This document shows positions 8,577 through 18,774 of a DNA stretch of 64,000 bases, piece after piece; within the stretch, counting starts at the first letter, position 1; the number at the start of each line of letters is the position of its first letter. Origin of the DNA: WHTI01 sp963756365 (GTDB taxonomy: Bacteria; Actinomycetota; CADDZG01; WHSQ01); NCBI GenBank assembly GCA_963756365.1, contig CAVWNF010000003.1, positions 1,922,001-1,986,000 of the forward strand. Reading direction: 5' to 3'. The notes beneath the pieces were generated by a model, which saw only the letters and a program-made list of their open reading frames with translations, was not told the DNA's origin and did not search any database. The position numbers and the translations under genes are program-made.

Positions 8577-9353
8577 GTGGCACTACGGAAGAAAACGTTC
8601 GGTTTCCTAGAGGAAGCCGGACGCATGTTCTCGATCGGGCTCGAGGCGCTCCACACCTCGTTCCGACGCCCATGGCCGGTGCAGGAGTTCCTCACCCAAG
8701 CATGGTTCCTCATGAAGGTGACCACGCTCCCCGTGATCCTGATCTCGATCCCGTTCGGGATGATCATCTCGCTCCACGTCGGTTCGTTCCTGCGCGACCT
8801 CGGCGCAGAAGCTCACATGGGCGCAGCGATGGTCCTAGCCGTCGTGCGCGAGGAGGCGCCGGTCGCGACCGCACTACTGATCGCAGGGGTCGGCGGCTCC
8901 GCGATGTGTGCGGACCTAGGTTCGCGCCGTATCCGAGACGAGATCGACGCGATGGAGGTCCTTGGGATCGACACCGTGCACCGGCTCATCATGCCGAGGA
9001 TCTTCGCCGCCGCGATGGTGGCCGTGTTGCTCGACGCGATCGTTTCGATCGCCGGGATCGCGGGCGGTTGGTTCTTCGCAGTCTTCGTGCAGCACGGGAC
9101 GACTTCTTCCTACTTCGGTTCCTTCAACGAACTCTCGCAGCTGGCCGACCTGATCATGGCGCTCATCAAGGCCGTTATCTTCGGCTACGTCGCCGGGACC
9201 GTCGCCTGCTACAAGGGCTTCTTCGTGAAGGGCGGGCCGAAAGGCGTGGGCGACGCGGTCAACCAAGCGGTCGTCATCACGTTCATCTTCCTGTTCTTCC
9301 TCAACTTCATCCTGACCGCGCTGTACTTCAACTTTGTACCGCAGAAGCTGTAA
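8577..9353 (+). CDS. YrbE/MlaE-family permease, second pair, A-type
   Basis: This 258-residue MlaE-family membrane protein is paralogous to the one at 6686 along its whole length, sharing GGSAMCADLGSRRIRDEIDA and KGGPKGVGDAVNQAVV. The in-frame ORF runs back to 8406, but similarity starts at GTG 8577 (VALRKKTFGFLEE). An importer normally needs one A/B pair, so this second pair could build an alternative channel or a mixed complex with the same ATPase and Mce proteins. Confidence 0.88.
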   Translation: MALRKKTFGFLEEAGRMFSIGLEALHTSFRRPWPVQEFLTQAWFLMKVTTLPVILISIPFGMIISLHVGSFLRDLGAEAHMGAAMVLAVVREEAPVATALLIAGVGGSAMCADLGSRRIRDEIDAMEVLGIDTVHRLIMPRIFAAAMVAVLLDAIVSIAGIAGGWFFAVFVQHGTTSSYFGSFNELSQLADLIMALIKAVIFGYVAGTVACYKGFFVKGGPKGVGDAVNQAVVITFIFLFFLNFILTALYFNFVPQKL

Positions 9354-9368
9354 GGGGCTGAGATAGAG

Positions 9369-10223
9369 ATGGCCGGACGAGTGATAGCGAGACCGAGGTT
9401 CAGGTTCCTTGGTCGCGCCATCCGTCAGACGGCCAAGCCGTTCGAAGAGATGGAGCGGCAGTTCCGCTTCTACGGCAAGGTCGCCAAAGCGATGCCCGCA
9501 GCGCTCCACTACCGCGGTCAGATCCTGAACATGGTCTCGGACATCACGATCGGGGCCGGTGCGATCCTGTTCGGCGCCGGGATGTTCTTCGTCATCTTCT
9601 CGATGTCGTTCTTCACCGGTACGCAGGTCGGTCTCGAGGGGTTCCAGGGGCTCCAGCAGATCGGTGCCGAAGCATTCGTCGGCCTGGTGTCATCGTGGGC
9701 GAACACTCGTGAGATCACGCCACTTATCGCCGGGATCGCACTCGCCGCCCAGGTCGGGGCTGGCTTCACCGCAGAGATCGGGGCCGCACGTATCTCCGAG
9801 GAGATCGACGCCCTTGAGGTCATGGCGATCCCATCGCTCACCTACATGGTCGCCACGAGGGTGTGGGCAGCGCTGATCACGATCATGCCGCTGTACCTCG
9901 CCGCACTGTTCTCGTCCTACATGGCCACACAGGCGATCGTCACCAAGTTCTTCGCGTTGTCATCGGGGACCTATACGCATTACTTCCAGTTGTTCTTGCC
10001 ACCGATCGACATCTTCTACAGCCTCATCAAGGCCGTCATCTTCGCCTTCACCGTGACCCTTATCCACTGCTACTACGGCTACAACGCTAGCGGTGGACCT
10101 GCTGGTGTCGGTGTGGCGTCGGGTCGTGCGATCAGAACTTCGATCGTGACGGTCGTTCTCCTCAATCTCCTCCTCTCCCTGCTCATGTGGGGCGGCGGCG
10201 ACACCGTGAGGATCGCAGGATGA
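9369..10223 (+). CDS. YrbE/MlaE-family permease, second pair, B-type
   Basis: This 284-residue B-type permease resembles the gene at 7464, including EIGAARISEEIDALEVMAI and NASGGPAGVGVASGRAIR. The start is ATG 9369. Its stop overlaps the first mce gene by four bases (ATGA), implying translational coupling of permease and Mce protein. Confidence 0.9.
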   Translation: MAGRVIARPRFRFLGRAIRQTAKPFEEMERQFRFYGKVAKAMPAALHYRGQILNMVSDITIGAGAILFGAGMFFVIFSMSFFTGTQVGLEGFQGLQQIGAEAFVGLVSSWANTREITPLIAGIALAAQVGAGFTAEIGAARISEEIDALEVMAIPSLTYMVATRVWAALITIMPLYLAALFSSYMATQAIVTKFFALSSGTYTHYFQLFLPPIDIFYSLIKAVIFAFTVTLIHCYYGYNASGGPAGVGVASGRAIRTSIVTVVLLNLLLSLLMWGGGDTVRIAG

Positions 10224-11275
10224 TCCGGCGCATCGCAGTCATCCTCGTGGGGGCCCTTCTGGTGGGAGGGCTCGGCGCTGGCGTCTATGTCGGTGTTCGC
10301 TACGCGTACGGTGCCTACGACGACTACTACTACGTGACAGCGGACTTCCCGAGAGCCGGGCAACAGATCCAACGAGGCACCGATGTCCGGATCCGTGGGG
10401 TGAACGTCGGCAAGGTGACCGAGATCTCGTTGGTTGACCGCCACGCTCGTATGACCTTCCAGATAGAGGGTCAGTACGAGATCCCAGCCGATGTCGAAGC
10501 GGTGATCACCCTCAAGACGTTCCTGGGTTCCAAGTTCATCGACCTCCGCACGTCGACCAGCATGGGCTCTAACCCCCTTCAGGACGGTGACGTCATCGCG
10601 TCAACGATGGTTGGAGCCGAACTTGAAGATGCCCTCGACGATGGAACCCGCGTGCTCGATGCGATCGATGCGGAGGACCTTGCGACCGTCATCTCGGAAC
10701 TAGCGGAAGCATCACGTGGGCACGGTGACGATGTCGCTCGAGGCCTGATCGCCAATGCCGATCTCTCAACCACATTCGCCGAGACGCGGAAGTCGCAGAT
10801 CGCTGCTCTCAAGGACTTCGACACGGTCTTCGACGAGCTCGGTCCGCGCGCGAGTGACCTCAACGCATTGGCCGATGCCATGAACGAGGGCGCCCCTGTC
10901 TACGCGAGCCAAGAGGCGCAGTCGAAGATGCACACCGCCCTCGTGAATCTGGTGCCCTTCGCCGAGAACCTCGCCGACATCATCATCCTCGAACGTCCGG
11001 CGCTCGATCGCATGTACGACGCCGGGGACCGGGTCCTTTCGGTGATAGCCGCCAACGACGGTGGTTTGCAGAACCTGGTCCACGGCCTCTACCGCTACGT
11101 CTTCAAGTTGGGTGCGGCTATCGAAACCAACCTCTTGGAGGATGGAAGCGCAGCCGCAGGCTTCGTGAACTTCATCGGTGGCAACAGCCAGGAAGAAGAA
11201 GTCGATCAGTTCTGCACCGTGCTGCCTCCCGAGGGACGCGACACGGTCCCTCTGTGCGAGAGGGTGCCGCGATGA
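10220..11275 (+). CDS. Mce-family protein 1 of 6
   Basis: This 351-residue protein has an N-terminal membrane anchor (IAVILVGALLVGGLGAGVYV) and an MCE/MlaD domain at about residues 38-115 (RGVNVGKVTEISL, LKTFLGSKFIDL), then a long helical region. Mce proteins form a hexameric ring and tube outside the membrane that carries lipids to the YrbE permeases. ATG 10220 overlaps the preceding stop. The six mce genes are each chained by ATGA-type overlaps. Confidence 0.9.
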   Translation: MIRRIAVILVGALLVGGLGAGVYVGVRYAYGAYDDYYYVTADFPRAGQQIQRGTDVRIRGVNVGKVTEISLVDRHARMTFQIEGQYEIPADVEAVITLKTFLGSKFIDLRTSTSMGSNPLQDGDVIASTMVGAELEDALDDGTRVLDAIDAEDLATVISELAEASRGHGDDVARGLIANADLSTTFAETRKSQIAALKDFDTVFDELGPRASDLNALADAMNEGAPVYASQEAQSKMHTALVNLVPFAENLADIIILERPALDRMYDAGDRVLSVIAANDGGLQNLVHGLYRYVFKLGAAIETNLLEDGSAAAGFVNFIGGNSQEEEVDQFCTVLPPEGRDTVPLCERVPR

Positions 11276-12432
11276 GGTTCAAGATCGGCATCCTCGCGAA
11301 GGTCGTCATCTTCTCGGCGGTGTGCATCGCCTTCACTGTGATCCTGGGGATGCGCTTGGCCAACCGCGGGCTGTTCACGAGCGAGAAGGTTTACGAAGCC
11401 GAGTTCGACAACGCCTCGGGTGTGGTCAAGGGCGATTCCGTCAAGATCGCTGGGGTCGATGTTGGCAACGTCAAGGGGTTCCACATCGAAGACGGCCACG
11501 CGGTGGTCGAATTCAGTGTCAAAGAAGAAGTCGAGATACCTGATGATTCCGCCGCTGCGATCAGGTGGCGCAACGTCCTCGGCCAACGGTTCCTCTACGT
11601 CTATCCAGGGTCCAGCGGGACCGCGCTCGCCGAGGGTGACCGGATCCCGTTGGAACGCACCGAAGAGGCTGGCGACATCGGCAAGCTACTGAACAACCTG
11701 GGGCCGATCCTCCAAGCGATCAATCCCGACAAGGCGAACGCGTTCCTCGATAGCGTCAACACCGCCTTGGTGGGCAACGAGGTGGCGGCCAGGCAGCTCT
11801 TGGACAATGCTGCTGGCCTAGCCACCGAACTCGCCAGCGTCGAGGACCGGATCAGGAGCGTCGTTGACTCGTCCGACGAGGTGCTCAACGTCTACGCGAC
11901 CCAAGACGACGCGCTAGGGGCGATCATCGATCACCTTGGCTCAGTCGGTGGAGCGCTTAGATCCACGACGGGGAACCTCAATACCGTTCTCTCCGACTTC
12001 TCGGTCGTCCAGAAACAACTTAACGAACTCATCACGGACAACCGCGACAACATCGATACGACGCTCGGCGACCTCAACGTCGTCACGAAGCTCCTCGCTA
12101 AGAACAAGAAGAAACTGGCACAGACGCTGTGCACAACACCGCTTGGGATCTCTGGCTACTTCCAAACGACCTCGTGGGGCGAGTGGTTCAACGTGCGCGT
12201 GGTCGAGGTTCTGATCCGCGACAACGAGAGCAAGCTCCTCACGAGCCAGAAGGAATCGAACGACTCGCGAGGTGAGCGCGCCAAGCCTGCGTACGTCGAC
12301 TGTGGCGGTAACTCGAAGTACAAGCCTCCCCCGGGCTCGGCTGGCGCAGGTGCCTCGCCGAACGAACAGGTCAGTGAAGGCTACGAAGGCATCCTGAGGT
12401 TCCTCCTCGAAACGGGGGGCGAAGATGCGTAA
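11272..12432 (+). CDS. Mce-family protein 2 of 6
   Basis: This 386-residue protein has an N-terminal anchor (VVIFSAVCIAFTVILGMRL) and an MCE domain (AGVDVGNVKGFHI, WRNVLGQRFLYVYPG), followed by helices and a polar proline/glycine-rich tail (KYKPPPGSAGAGASPNE). It overlaps its neighbour upstream by four bases and downstream by eight. It is presumed to be one of six different subunits of the hetero-hexameric lipid-binding assembly. Confidence 0.9.
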   Translation: MRFKIGILAKVVIFSAVCIAFTVILGMRLANRGLFTSEKVYEAEFDNASGVVKGDSVKIAGVDVGNVKGFHIEDGHAVVEFSVKEEVEIPDDSAAAIRWRNVLGQRFLYVYPGSSGTALAEGDRIPLERTEEAGDIGKLLNNLGPILQAINPDKANAFLDSVNTALVGNEVAARQLLDNAAGLATELASVEDRIRSVVDSSDEVLNVYATQDDALGAIIDHLGSVGGALRSTTGNLNTVLSDFSVVQKQLNELITDNRDNIDTTLGDLNVVTKLLAKNKKKLAQTLCTTPLGISGYFQTTSWGEWFNVRVVEVLIRDNESKLLTSQKESNDSRGERAKPAYVDCGGNSKYKPPPGSAGAGASPNEQVSEGYEGILRFLLETGGEDA

Positions 12433-13654
12433 CTTCTTCCACAAGTTCCTAGGCAAGTCGTTCCTCGAGCGGAACCAGCTCGTCATCGGCTCGCTCGGCG
12501 TGATCTTCGTCCTGGTGGGTTCGGTCCTCGCGCTGGCCCTATCCGGAGGCGTGTTCGCTGACACCTACTCGGTGAAGGCCCAGTTCAAGGACGCCGCTGG
12601 TATCCGGGCAGGAGACAAGGTGACGATCGCCGGTTTGGATGCTGGCTCGATCGGGTCAGTCGAGATCACCGGGGCCATCGTCGAGATCGAGCTGAAGATC
12701 GATTCGGACATCGAGATGCCCGCCGACTCGGACGCGGCCATCGTGGTCGAGACCCTCCTGGGTCGGAAATCGGTCGAGCTGGTCGCGGGCGACTCCTCGA
12801 CCAACCTCGCCGAGGGAGATCTCATCCCGGTCGAGCGCACGACGACACCCATCGAGATCGCAGACCTCAACGATGCTTCGGTCTCTCTGCTCGAGCGGTC
12901 CGACGCCGAAGCCCTCGAACAACTCATGATCGAGGTCACCAAGATCACCAAAGGGAAGTCACGCGAGATCGGCCAGGTGATCGACGGCCTTGCGACGGTT
13001 ACGGACGCTCTCGATTCTAAGAAGAGCGAACTCCAGCGGTTGATCGAGTCGATGTCTACCCTCGCAGGGACGTTCGCGTCTCGGGACGACAAGATCGTGA
13101 AGCTGATCGATGACTACAACGTCGTCCTCGGTAACCTCGCGGACCGACGCAGCGAACTGACCGCTCTCCTCGAGAACACGGACTCCGCTGCCCACGAGGT
13201 TGCCGATCTCGTGGCGGACAACCGGCCCGTACTCGACTCGACGTTCACTTCCCTAACCCAAGCCCTCAAGGTCGTCGATGGCCACCAGGTCGATCTAGCG
13301 GCAACGATCCCCTACCTCGAAGCCGCGGTGCGCGGCTACTCGTCGGTCGGCTACAGCCAGGGCATCCCCAACCGGTGGGCGAACATCTTCGTTCAGTCAT
13401 TGGGCCCGGTCGGTATCGATGCGATCGCTGGTCCGTGTGGGCTCCTCGACCAGGCACTGGACGAGATCCTCGGTCCCGACCCCAGGCCCTGCTCGGAGCG
13501 TGAGGAGTTCGGCCAGGGGGGCGTTGGCGGAGAAGCACCCGATGGTGGCGATGGTGGCTCCGACGAGCCAGCCCTCCCAGACGCCCCGGTCCTCCCGGGT
13601 GACCTCGGCGACCTGTTCGACTCCGTCGTCGGCGGCACGCTAGGGGGCCTCTGA
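12425..13654 (+). CDS. Mce-family protein 3 of 6
   Basis: This 409-residue protein has a membrane anchor (LVIGSLGVIFVLVGSVLALAL) and an MCE domain (AGLDAGSIGSVEI, VETLLGRKSVELV). The long helical stretch contains VADNRPVLDSTFTSLTQAL. The C-terminal 60 residues are Gly/Asp/Pro-rich and probably disordered. It starts eight bases inside the previous gene, and its stop overlaps the next start as TGATG. Confidence 0.9.
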   Translation: MRNFFHKFLGKSFLERNQLVIGSLGVIFVLVGSVLALALSGGVFADTYSVKAQFKDAAGIRAGDKVTIAGLDAGSIGSVEITGAIVEIELKIDSDIEMPADSDAAIVVETLLGRKSVELVAGDSSTNLAEGDLIPVERTTTPIEIADLNDASVSLLERSDAEALEQLMIEVTKITKGKSREIGQVIDGLATVTDALDSKKSELQRLIESMSTLAGTFASRDDKIVKLIDDYNVVLGNLADRRSELTALLENTDSAAHEVADLVADNRPVLDSTFTSLTQALKVVDGHQVDLAATIPYLEAAVRGYSSVGYSQGIPNRWANIFVQSLGPVGIDAIAGPCGLLDQALDEILGPDPRPCSEREEFGQGGVGGEAPDGGDGGSDEPALPDAPVLPGDLGDLFDSVVGGTLGGL

Positions 13655-14977
13655 TGAAGCCCATGAGGCTCATTGCCACTGTCTTAGTCGCCGCACTGAT
13701 CTCAACCGGTTGCCAGTTCGGATCCGGGGACGAGTCGCCGCGCCTATCAAGCCGAGTTCTCGCGGGCGATCCAGTTGTTCCCGGGCGTGAAGGTCAAGAT
13801 CCTGGGTGTTGACGTGGGCCGGGTGACCGGCGTGAAGAACATCGATGGTTCGGTCGAGGTGTCCTTCAAGATCGAAGACCCCAACGTGAAGATCCCAGCT
13901 GACGTGAAGGCAACGATCGTTCCGATCTCGCTGCTAGGTGAGCGCTACGTCCAGTTGTTCCCTGCTTACGAAACCGGACCGACCCTCGAAGCTGGTGCCA
14001 CGATCCCACTCGCCAGCACGACCGTCCCATCCGAGGGAGACGAACTACTCCAAGGGATGCAGGACTACCTCGGTGCCCTGGACACGGACACCGTCGAAGA
14101 GTTCATAACGAACACGGCAGTCGTCCTTGAAGGCAAGGGTGCTCGCCTGAACGATCTGATCGGGAGCGGCACTTCGGTGCTCCGCACGCTCGCCAAGAAG
14201 CGCGACGAGATCGCCAACCTGATCGTTCAGTTCAACACCCTGACCCAGGCGCTTGCGACCAGGCAAGATGCCCTCGGCACGCTGATCAACACCTACAACG
14301 TCGTCGGAGCGACGGTCAACGACGTCAGAGGGTCTCTCGAAGGCACGATCACCGGTCTGAACGATGCCTCGGCTCAACTGGCGTCGCTTCTGATCGACAA
14401 CAAGGGCAATCTGAATACAGACCTCAACGTGCTGACCAAGACAACGCGGACCCTTACTCGCAACGTCGATTCCTTCGCGCGCACCAGCAAGTGGGCGCGC
14501 AAGCTGTTCGAGGCTGCTGGGCGCGCTGCGGACTACGATCGAGAGTGGCTCCGCTTGGGCAACCAGGGTGAGCCTCTGGCAGAGCTGATCCTGTTCCGCC
14601 TGCAAGACCGTCTCACCGGCGTCTGCCTCAGGCTGGGACTCGACTCGTGCGACAGCCCCGCGTTCTGGCAGAAGAATTCGCCAGAGCTGTTCTGCCTCGG
14701 TGATCTGAAGTGCCCCGAGAAGGACAAGGCCAAGCAGGTCAAGTCACAAGACGAAGCGGAGGCTGCGATCGACGGCCTGACCGACGAGCTGAACAACCAG
14801 ATCGATGCTCTTCTCAACAAGAACTGCAAGGAAGCCAAGAATCCCAAGAAGTGCCGCAAGAAGAAGCGCAAGCTTAAGAAGGCTACCGACGGGCCGATCG
14901 GTGACATCGGGGACGCCGTTGATGACATCCTCGACGGGCTCGGTGGCCTCGGCGGCGGCGGAGGGCTCGGACTATGA
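13654..14977 (+). CDS. Mce-family lipoprotein 4 of 6, one frameshift
   Basis: ATG 13654 begins a lipoprotein signal ending in a lipobox (LISTGC). The MCE domain (LGVDVGRVTGVKN, VPISLLGERYVQLF) continues in another frame; deleting one base near 13741 joins them to give a 440-residue protein. The tail is Lys/Cys-rich (NCKEAKNPKKCRKKKRKLKK) and then Gly-rich. Mycobacterial operons also have one Mce lipoprotein (MceE/Lpr); here two of six are lipoproteins. Confidence 0.82.
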
Positions 14978-15936
14978 AGCGGCTGATAGGACTCTCGATC
15001 GCGCTGCTCCTCGTGTTCTCTGCATGTTCGAGTGGGGACGCTCCGGTGATCCAAGCGCGGTTCGATGATGTCTCCGACCTCTTCCCACAAGCACCGGTCA
15101 CCTTCGCCGACATCCGCGTTGGGACCGTCACGAAGATCGAGCTAGATGGCACGCAGGCCCTAATCACCATGGAGCTTTACGAGGACGCCGATGTACCGGC
15201 CAACGTGAGCGCTCGTGCTCGCAGAACCTCGGTGCTCGGCGAGCGCATCATCGACCTGTTCGTTCCTGAAGGCGTGTCGGAGTCGTCCGGTGCCTTGGCG
15301 GACGGAGCCACGATCGCCGAAACCGAGACCCGAGCCGACCTCGAGAACCTGGTGGTCGAAGGGAACGACGTACTCGGAGCGCTCGGGGCCTCCGAGATCG
15401 CAACGATGGTCGATGAAGGGGCGCGTGCGTTCGGCGGCCGCGGCAACGACCTCAAGACGATCATCTTCAACTTCCGAGACATCACCAAGACGTTCAACAA
15501 GAACAGCGGCTCGATCAAGTCGCTCATCCGGAACATCGACGATTTCAATCAGGTGGTGGCGTCGAAGTCAGCCGAACACGAGGACGCTTTGGTGAATACC
15601 GCCCGCGCGCTCGAGGTCCTGGATCAAGAGAGCGACGAGTTGACCGCCGCCATCGCCTCACTGGCTCGCTTGGCAACTGGCAGCCGGAGTCTCCTCCAAG
15701 CGCACATCGACGAGATGGACAACTTCTTCCAACAGGCTCGAACCATCGTGGGTGCCTTGCGCAACGAGCAAGGCTCGATCCTGAAGATCCTGACCTACGC
15801 GCCTCTCCACAACAGGAACACGCAGCTTGTCGAGTTCATCGACTTCAACCAGGTGATCCAGGAATTCGTCATCTGCGGGTTCAACGACAACCCAGATGAC
15901 CCTGCTCGCCGCTGTACCGGCAAGGATGAGGGCTGA
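14974..15936 (+). CDS. Mce-family lipoprotein 5 of 6
   Basis: This 320-residue protein has a short signal with lipobox VFSAC (cysteine about residue 18) and an MCE domain (ADIRVGTVTKIEL, TSVLGERIIDLFVPEG). The rest is helical and ends in a cysteine-containing tail. It starts by ATGA overlap and ends by TGATG overlap with the next gene. Lipidation would tether it to the outer face of the membrane. Confidence 0.9.
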   Translation: MKRLIGLSIALLLVFSACSSGDAPVIQARFDDVSDLFPQAPVTFADIRVGTVTKIELDGTQALITMELYEDADVPANVSARARRTSVLGERIIDLFVPEGVSESSGALADGATIAETETRADLENLVVEGNDVLGALGASEIATMVDEGARAFGGRGNDLKTIIFNFRDITKTFNKNSGSIKSLIRNIDDFNQVVASKSAEHEDALVNTARALEVLDQESDELTAAIASLARLATGSRSLLQAHIDEMDNFFQQARTIVGALRNEQGSILKILTYAPLHNRNTQLVEFIDFNQVIQEFVICGFNDNPDDPARRCTGKDEG

Positions 15937-17042
15937 TGGTCAACAGACGCGTCATCATCAACCTCGCGATGTTCTTGCTTGCGACCACCGCATTGACCGG
16001 ATTGGGAGTGTCCCAGTTGCTACTGAAGGACTCCGGCGGTCCGGTGATCGAGGCCGAGTTCACTGACTCCGGGGGCCTCGCTCCACGGAACGACGTAACG
16101 ATGCGAGGAGTCAACGTCGGCGCGGTCGCGAACGTGACCCTCACCGACGACGGGGTCATCGCGAAGTTGACACTTGACCGAGGTACCGAGGTGCCGGCAG
16201 ATTCACGGCTTCAGATCACGAGACGAAGCCCCATCGGCGACCTGGTTGTTGAGATCACCCCCGGCACTGGCCCCGCTCTCGCCCGGGGCGACGTGATCCC
16301 CGTCTCTCAGACGGCGCCGCCGCCGGACGCGGGTAAAACCGTCGAGATCCTGGCGGATCTCCTCCACAGCGTTCCGGCCGAGGACCTGGCCACTGTCGTC
16401 GGTGAACTCGCCGACGCACTCGAGGGCCGGGGAGACGACCTTGCCCGCCTTTCCGAAGCGACCGCAGACTTGCCCGAGGCGATCCTCACCGTGCAGTCCG
16501 AGTTGGAAGCACTGATCAACACCGGTCCGGAGGTCACTGGGGTCCTGGCGGACAACGCAGACGTGCTCGCCGACGACATCACGCGCACGGCTCAACTGGC
16601 CGACATCCTCCGTGACCGGCGCTACGACCTGGTCGACCTTTACAGCAACGGAGCGAGATTCACGAAGGTCGGGAACGAGCTCCTGGTGGAGCAGAAGCCG
16701 AACATCTCGTGCCTGATCCGTGACTTCGCCACCATCAACACGACGCTCGGGACCAACGAGAATCTCAGCAATCTCGTCGCGGCTCTCAAGCTGAACCCAC
16801 TCTTCTTCGGAGCCGTCGAGCTGGCGGTTCAAACCGGTCTCGATGGACGCGCGTGGTTCAGGGTGCAGCTCCTTCCCCACCAAGAACCGGCGGGACGCAC
16901 CTATCCGCAGCATCGGAAGACCCCCGATGTCCTTCTCGGCAACGCGTGCAGATCTCAGTTCGGGGACGGGGTCGGGCCCACAGACACCAACAAGAGCAAC
17001 GTCCAGCTGGCTCCAGACTCGACGGTTCGCCCCGGCAATTGA
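15936..17042 (+). CDS. Mce-family protein 6 of 6
   Basis: This 368-residue protein has an N-terminal anchor (NLAMFLLATTALTGLGVSQLL) and an MCE domain (RGVNVGAVANVTL, RRSPIGDLVVEITPG), followed by the helical domain. It corresponds in position to mycobacterial MceF and closes the six-gene set. The next gene follows after 32 bases. Confidence 0.9.
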   Translation: MVNRRVIINLAMFLLATTALTGLGVSQLLLKDSGGPVIEAEFTDSGGLAPRNDVTMRGVNVGAVANVTLTDDGVIAKLTLDRGTEVPADSRLQITRRSPIGDLVVEITPGTGPALARGDVIPVSQTAPPPDAGKTVEILADLLHSVPAEDLATVVGELADALEGRGDDLARLSEATADLPEAILTVQSELEALINTGPEVTGVLADNADVLADDITRTAQLADILRDRRYDLVDLYSNGARFTKVGNELLVEQKPNISCLIRDFATINTTLGTNENLSNLVAALKLNPLFFGAVELAVQTGLDGRAWFRVQLLPHQEPAGRTYPQHRKTPDVLLGNACRSQFGDGVGPTDTNKSNVQLAPDSTVRPGN

Positions 17043-17074
17043 GCCGGTACTCGGGCGAGGGATAGTCTCGGCTG

Positions 17075-17599
17075 GTGAACTCTCTTAGGAACGTCGCGCG
17101 GGGCCGGGCACTGCCGTGGTCGATAGCGGTACTCGCCGTGGCGGCCGCGGTCGTCTTCGCTGTCCTGTGGCAGAGCGCTGGAGAGGTCGACCCGGAGCGG
17201 GCTGAACTCGAGACCCAGGCCGAGAACTTCGTTCTCGCTCTGACCAACTTCTCGTCCGAGACGATCGATGAGGATATCGACGAGATCAAGTCGTTCGCGA
17301 CCGGCGCATTCGAGGGTCAGGTGAGCGACCTGTTCTCCGAAGAGACAGTGGCCGCGATCAAAGAAGCAAAGGCGACAAGCACTGCCACGGTCGAGGCACT
17401 GTTCATCCAGACCCTGTCGGAGGATTCGGCCACTGTGTTCGCGGTGCTGAGCGAGGAGATATCGAACGACAGCCTCGATCAGCCACGGACTGACATCGTG
17501 CGGATGGAGGTTGGGCTCGTGAAGGCTGGTGACGGCTGGAAGGTCGATTCGGTCGAGCTGTTCCAGTCACCCGGCGACGTCGTGGCCCCTGCCGGTTAG
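17075..17599 (+). CDS. Mce-associated membrane protein (Mas type)
   Basis: This 174-residue protein has one N-terminal membrane segment (WSIAVLAVAAAVVFAVLW) and an extracytoplasmic domain like those of Mce-associated (Mas) proteins, which stabilise Mce complexes. The GTG at 17075 starts 32 bases after the last mce gene. Its position at the operon end matches mycobacterial mas genes. The gene overlaps the convergent LLM oxidoreductase by four bases. Confidence 0.72.
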   Translation: MNSLRNVARGRALPWSIAVLAVAAAVVFAVLWQSAGEVDPERAELETQAENFVLALTNFSSETIDEDIDEIKSFATGAFEGQVSDLFSEETVAAIKEAKATSTATVEALFIQTLSEDSATVFAVLSEEISNDSLDQPRTDIVRMEVGLVKAGDGWKVDSVELFQSPGDVVAPAG

Positions 17600-18604
17600 G
17601 CCGTAGCGAAGACCTCCACGAGGGCCTGGTAGTTCTCCATGATCCGCCCCGAGCTGGGCCCGTACCAGGGACCAGCCACCATCGCCCGATCCGCGATCCC
17701 CGACCACTCCTTGATCCTGTCCTTCACCTCATCAACCGGACCTGCGATAGCGACCTGATCGCAGAAGTCGTCGTCGATCAGTTCGGTCATCTTCACCTTG
17801 TCCTTCTTGCCGAAGGCAGCCCGAAGCTCATCGGTCAGATGCGCTCGGTCGTGCAACTCGAGGATGCCTTTGTACGTGCGCGTGGTGGCATAGAACGCGA
17901 TCTGCAGCTTCACCTCGGCCCTGGCCGCATCGACATCGTCCGAGATGGAGATCAACGGAGACGCCATCAGATGAGCACTCCCCGGGTTTGCGACCTGCAC
18001 GCTCGGCCCCCTCGGCGATGGCAGGCTTGACTACTTCGCGCAGGTACTTCGGAGACGCTATCGGGTGGCCGATGAGTCCATCGGCTATCTCACCGCAGAC
18101 CCTCGACATGATCTTGCCAACCGCCGCGAAATAGATCGGGACGTCGCGTCTGTCGGGTTGGGGCTGGCCGTGGAAGCTCGGCATCGTCACGTTGTAGAAG
18201 CGGCCCTCGTGCACGACATCCTCACCACGGTTCGCCGCCCAGACGGTACGCATCACCTCCGCATACTCCTTGAGCTTCGGTGCCGGATGCTCGAACGTGA
18301 CCGAGAACCTGTTCTCGTTAACCCGCTTGACCTGAGATCCGAGGCCACAGATGAAACGGCCCCCGGAGAGTTCATCGAGATCCCACGCCGTCATCGCCGT
18401 GATCGTCGGAGATCGTGGGAACGCGAGGGCGATCGCCGTCCCGACCTTGATCCTCTCCGTCGCCGAGATGGCCGCGGCGGCCTGGATGAATGCCGTGCTG
18501 GTGGTCTCGGCCGCCCAGCACGACTCGAAGCCCGCGTCCTCGACCATCTTGGCCATGGGACCGACCATCGCCATAGAGCCTCCGATGCCGATGCCGTAGT
18601 CCAT
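17596..18604 (-). CDS. LLM-class F420-dependent oxidoreductase, one frameshift
   Basis: This is a luciferase-like monooxygenase-family TIM-barrel enzyme of about 335 residues, probably using reduced F420. Seen are the N-terminal strand MDYGIGIGG, the segment ISATERIKVGTAI and the family's DELSGGRFICGLGS. ATG 18604 follows GGAGAGGACC. The frame breaks at a run of four C (17980-17983 on the plus strand); removing one base joins AGRKPG to SAHLMASPLISI. The substrate cannot be inferred. Confidence 0.83.
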
Positions 18605-18774
18605 CCTGGTCCTCTCCTCGGGGGGCGACCTACTGTTGCCACGGCGTTGCCAGAGTGCCGCCCGAGGACTATAAACGGGAGCGATTTGCGAACTGGTCCC
18701 GGCGCGGTATCTTGCGCCGCACGGGCACAAAGACTTTCTGAATCAGAACTGACCCCCTTAGGAGGGCCTTTCAA

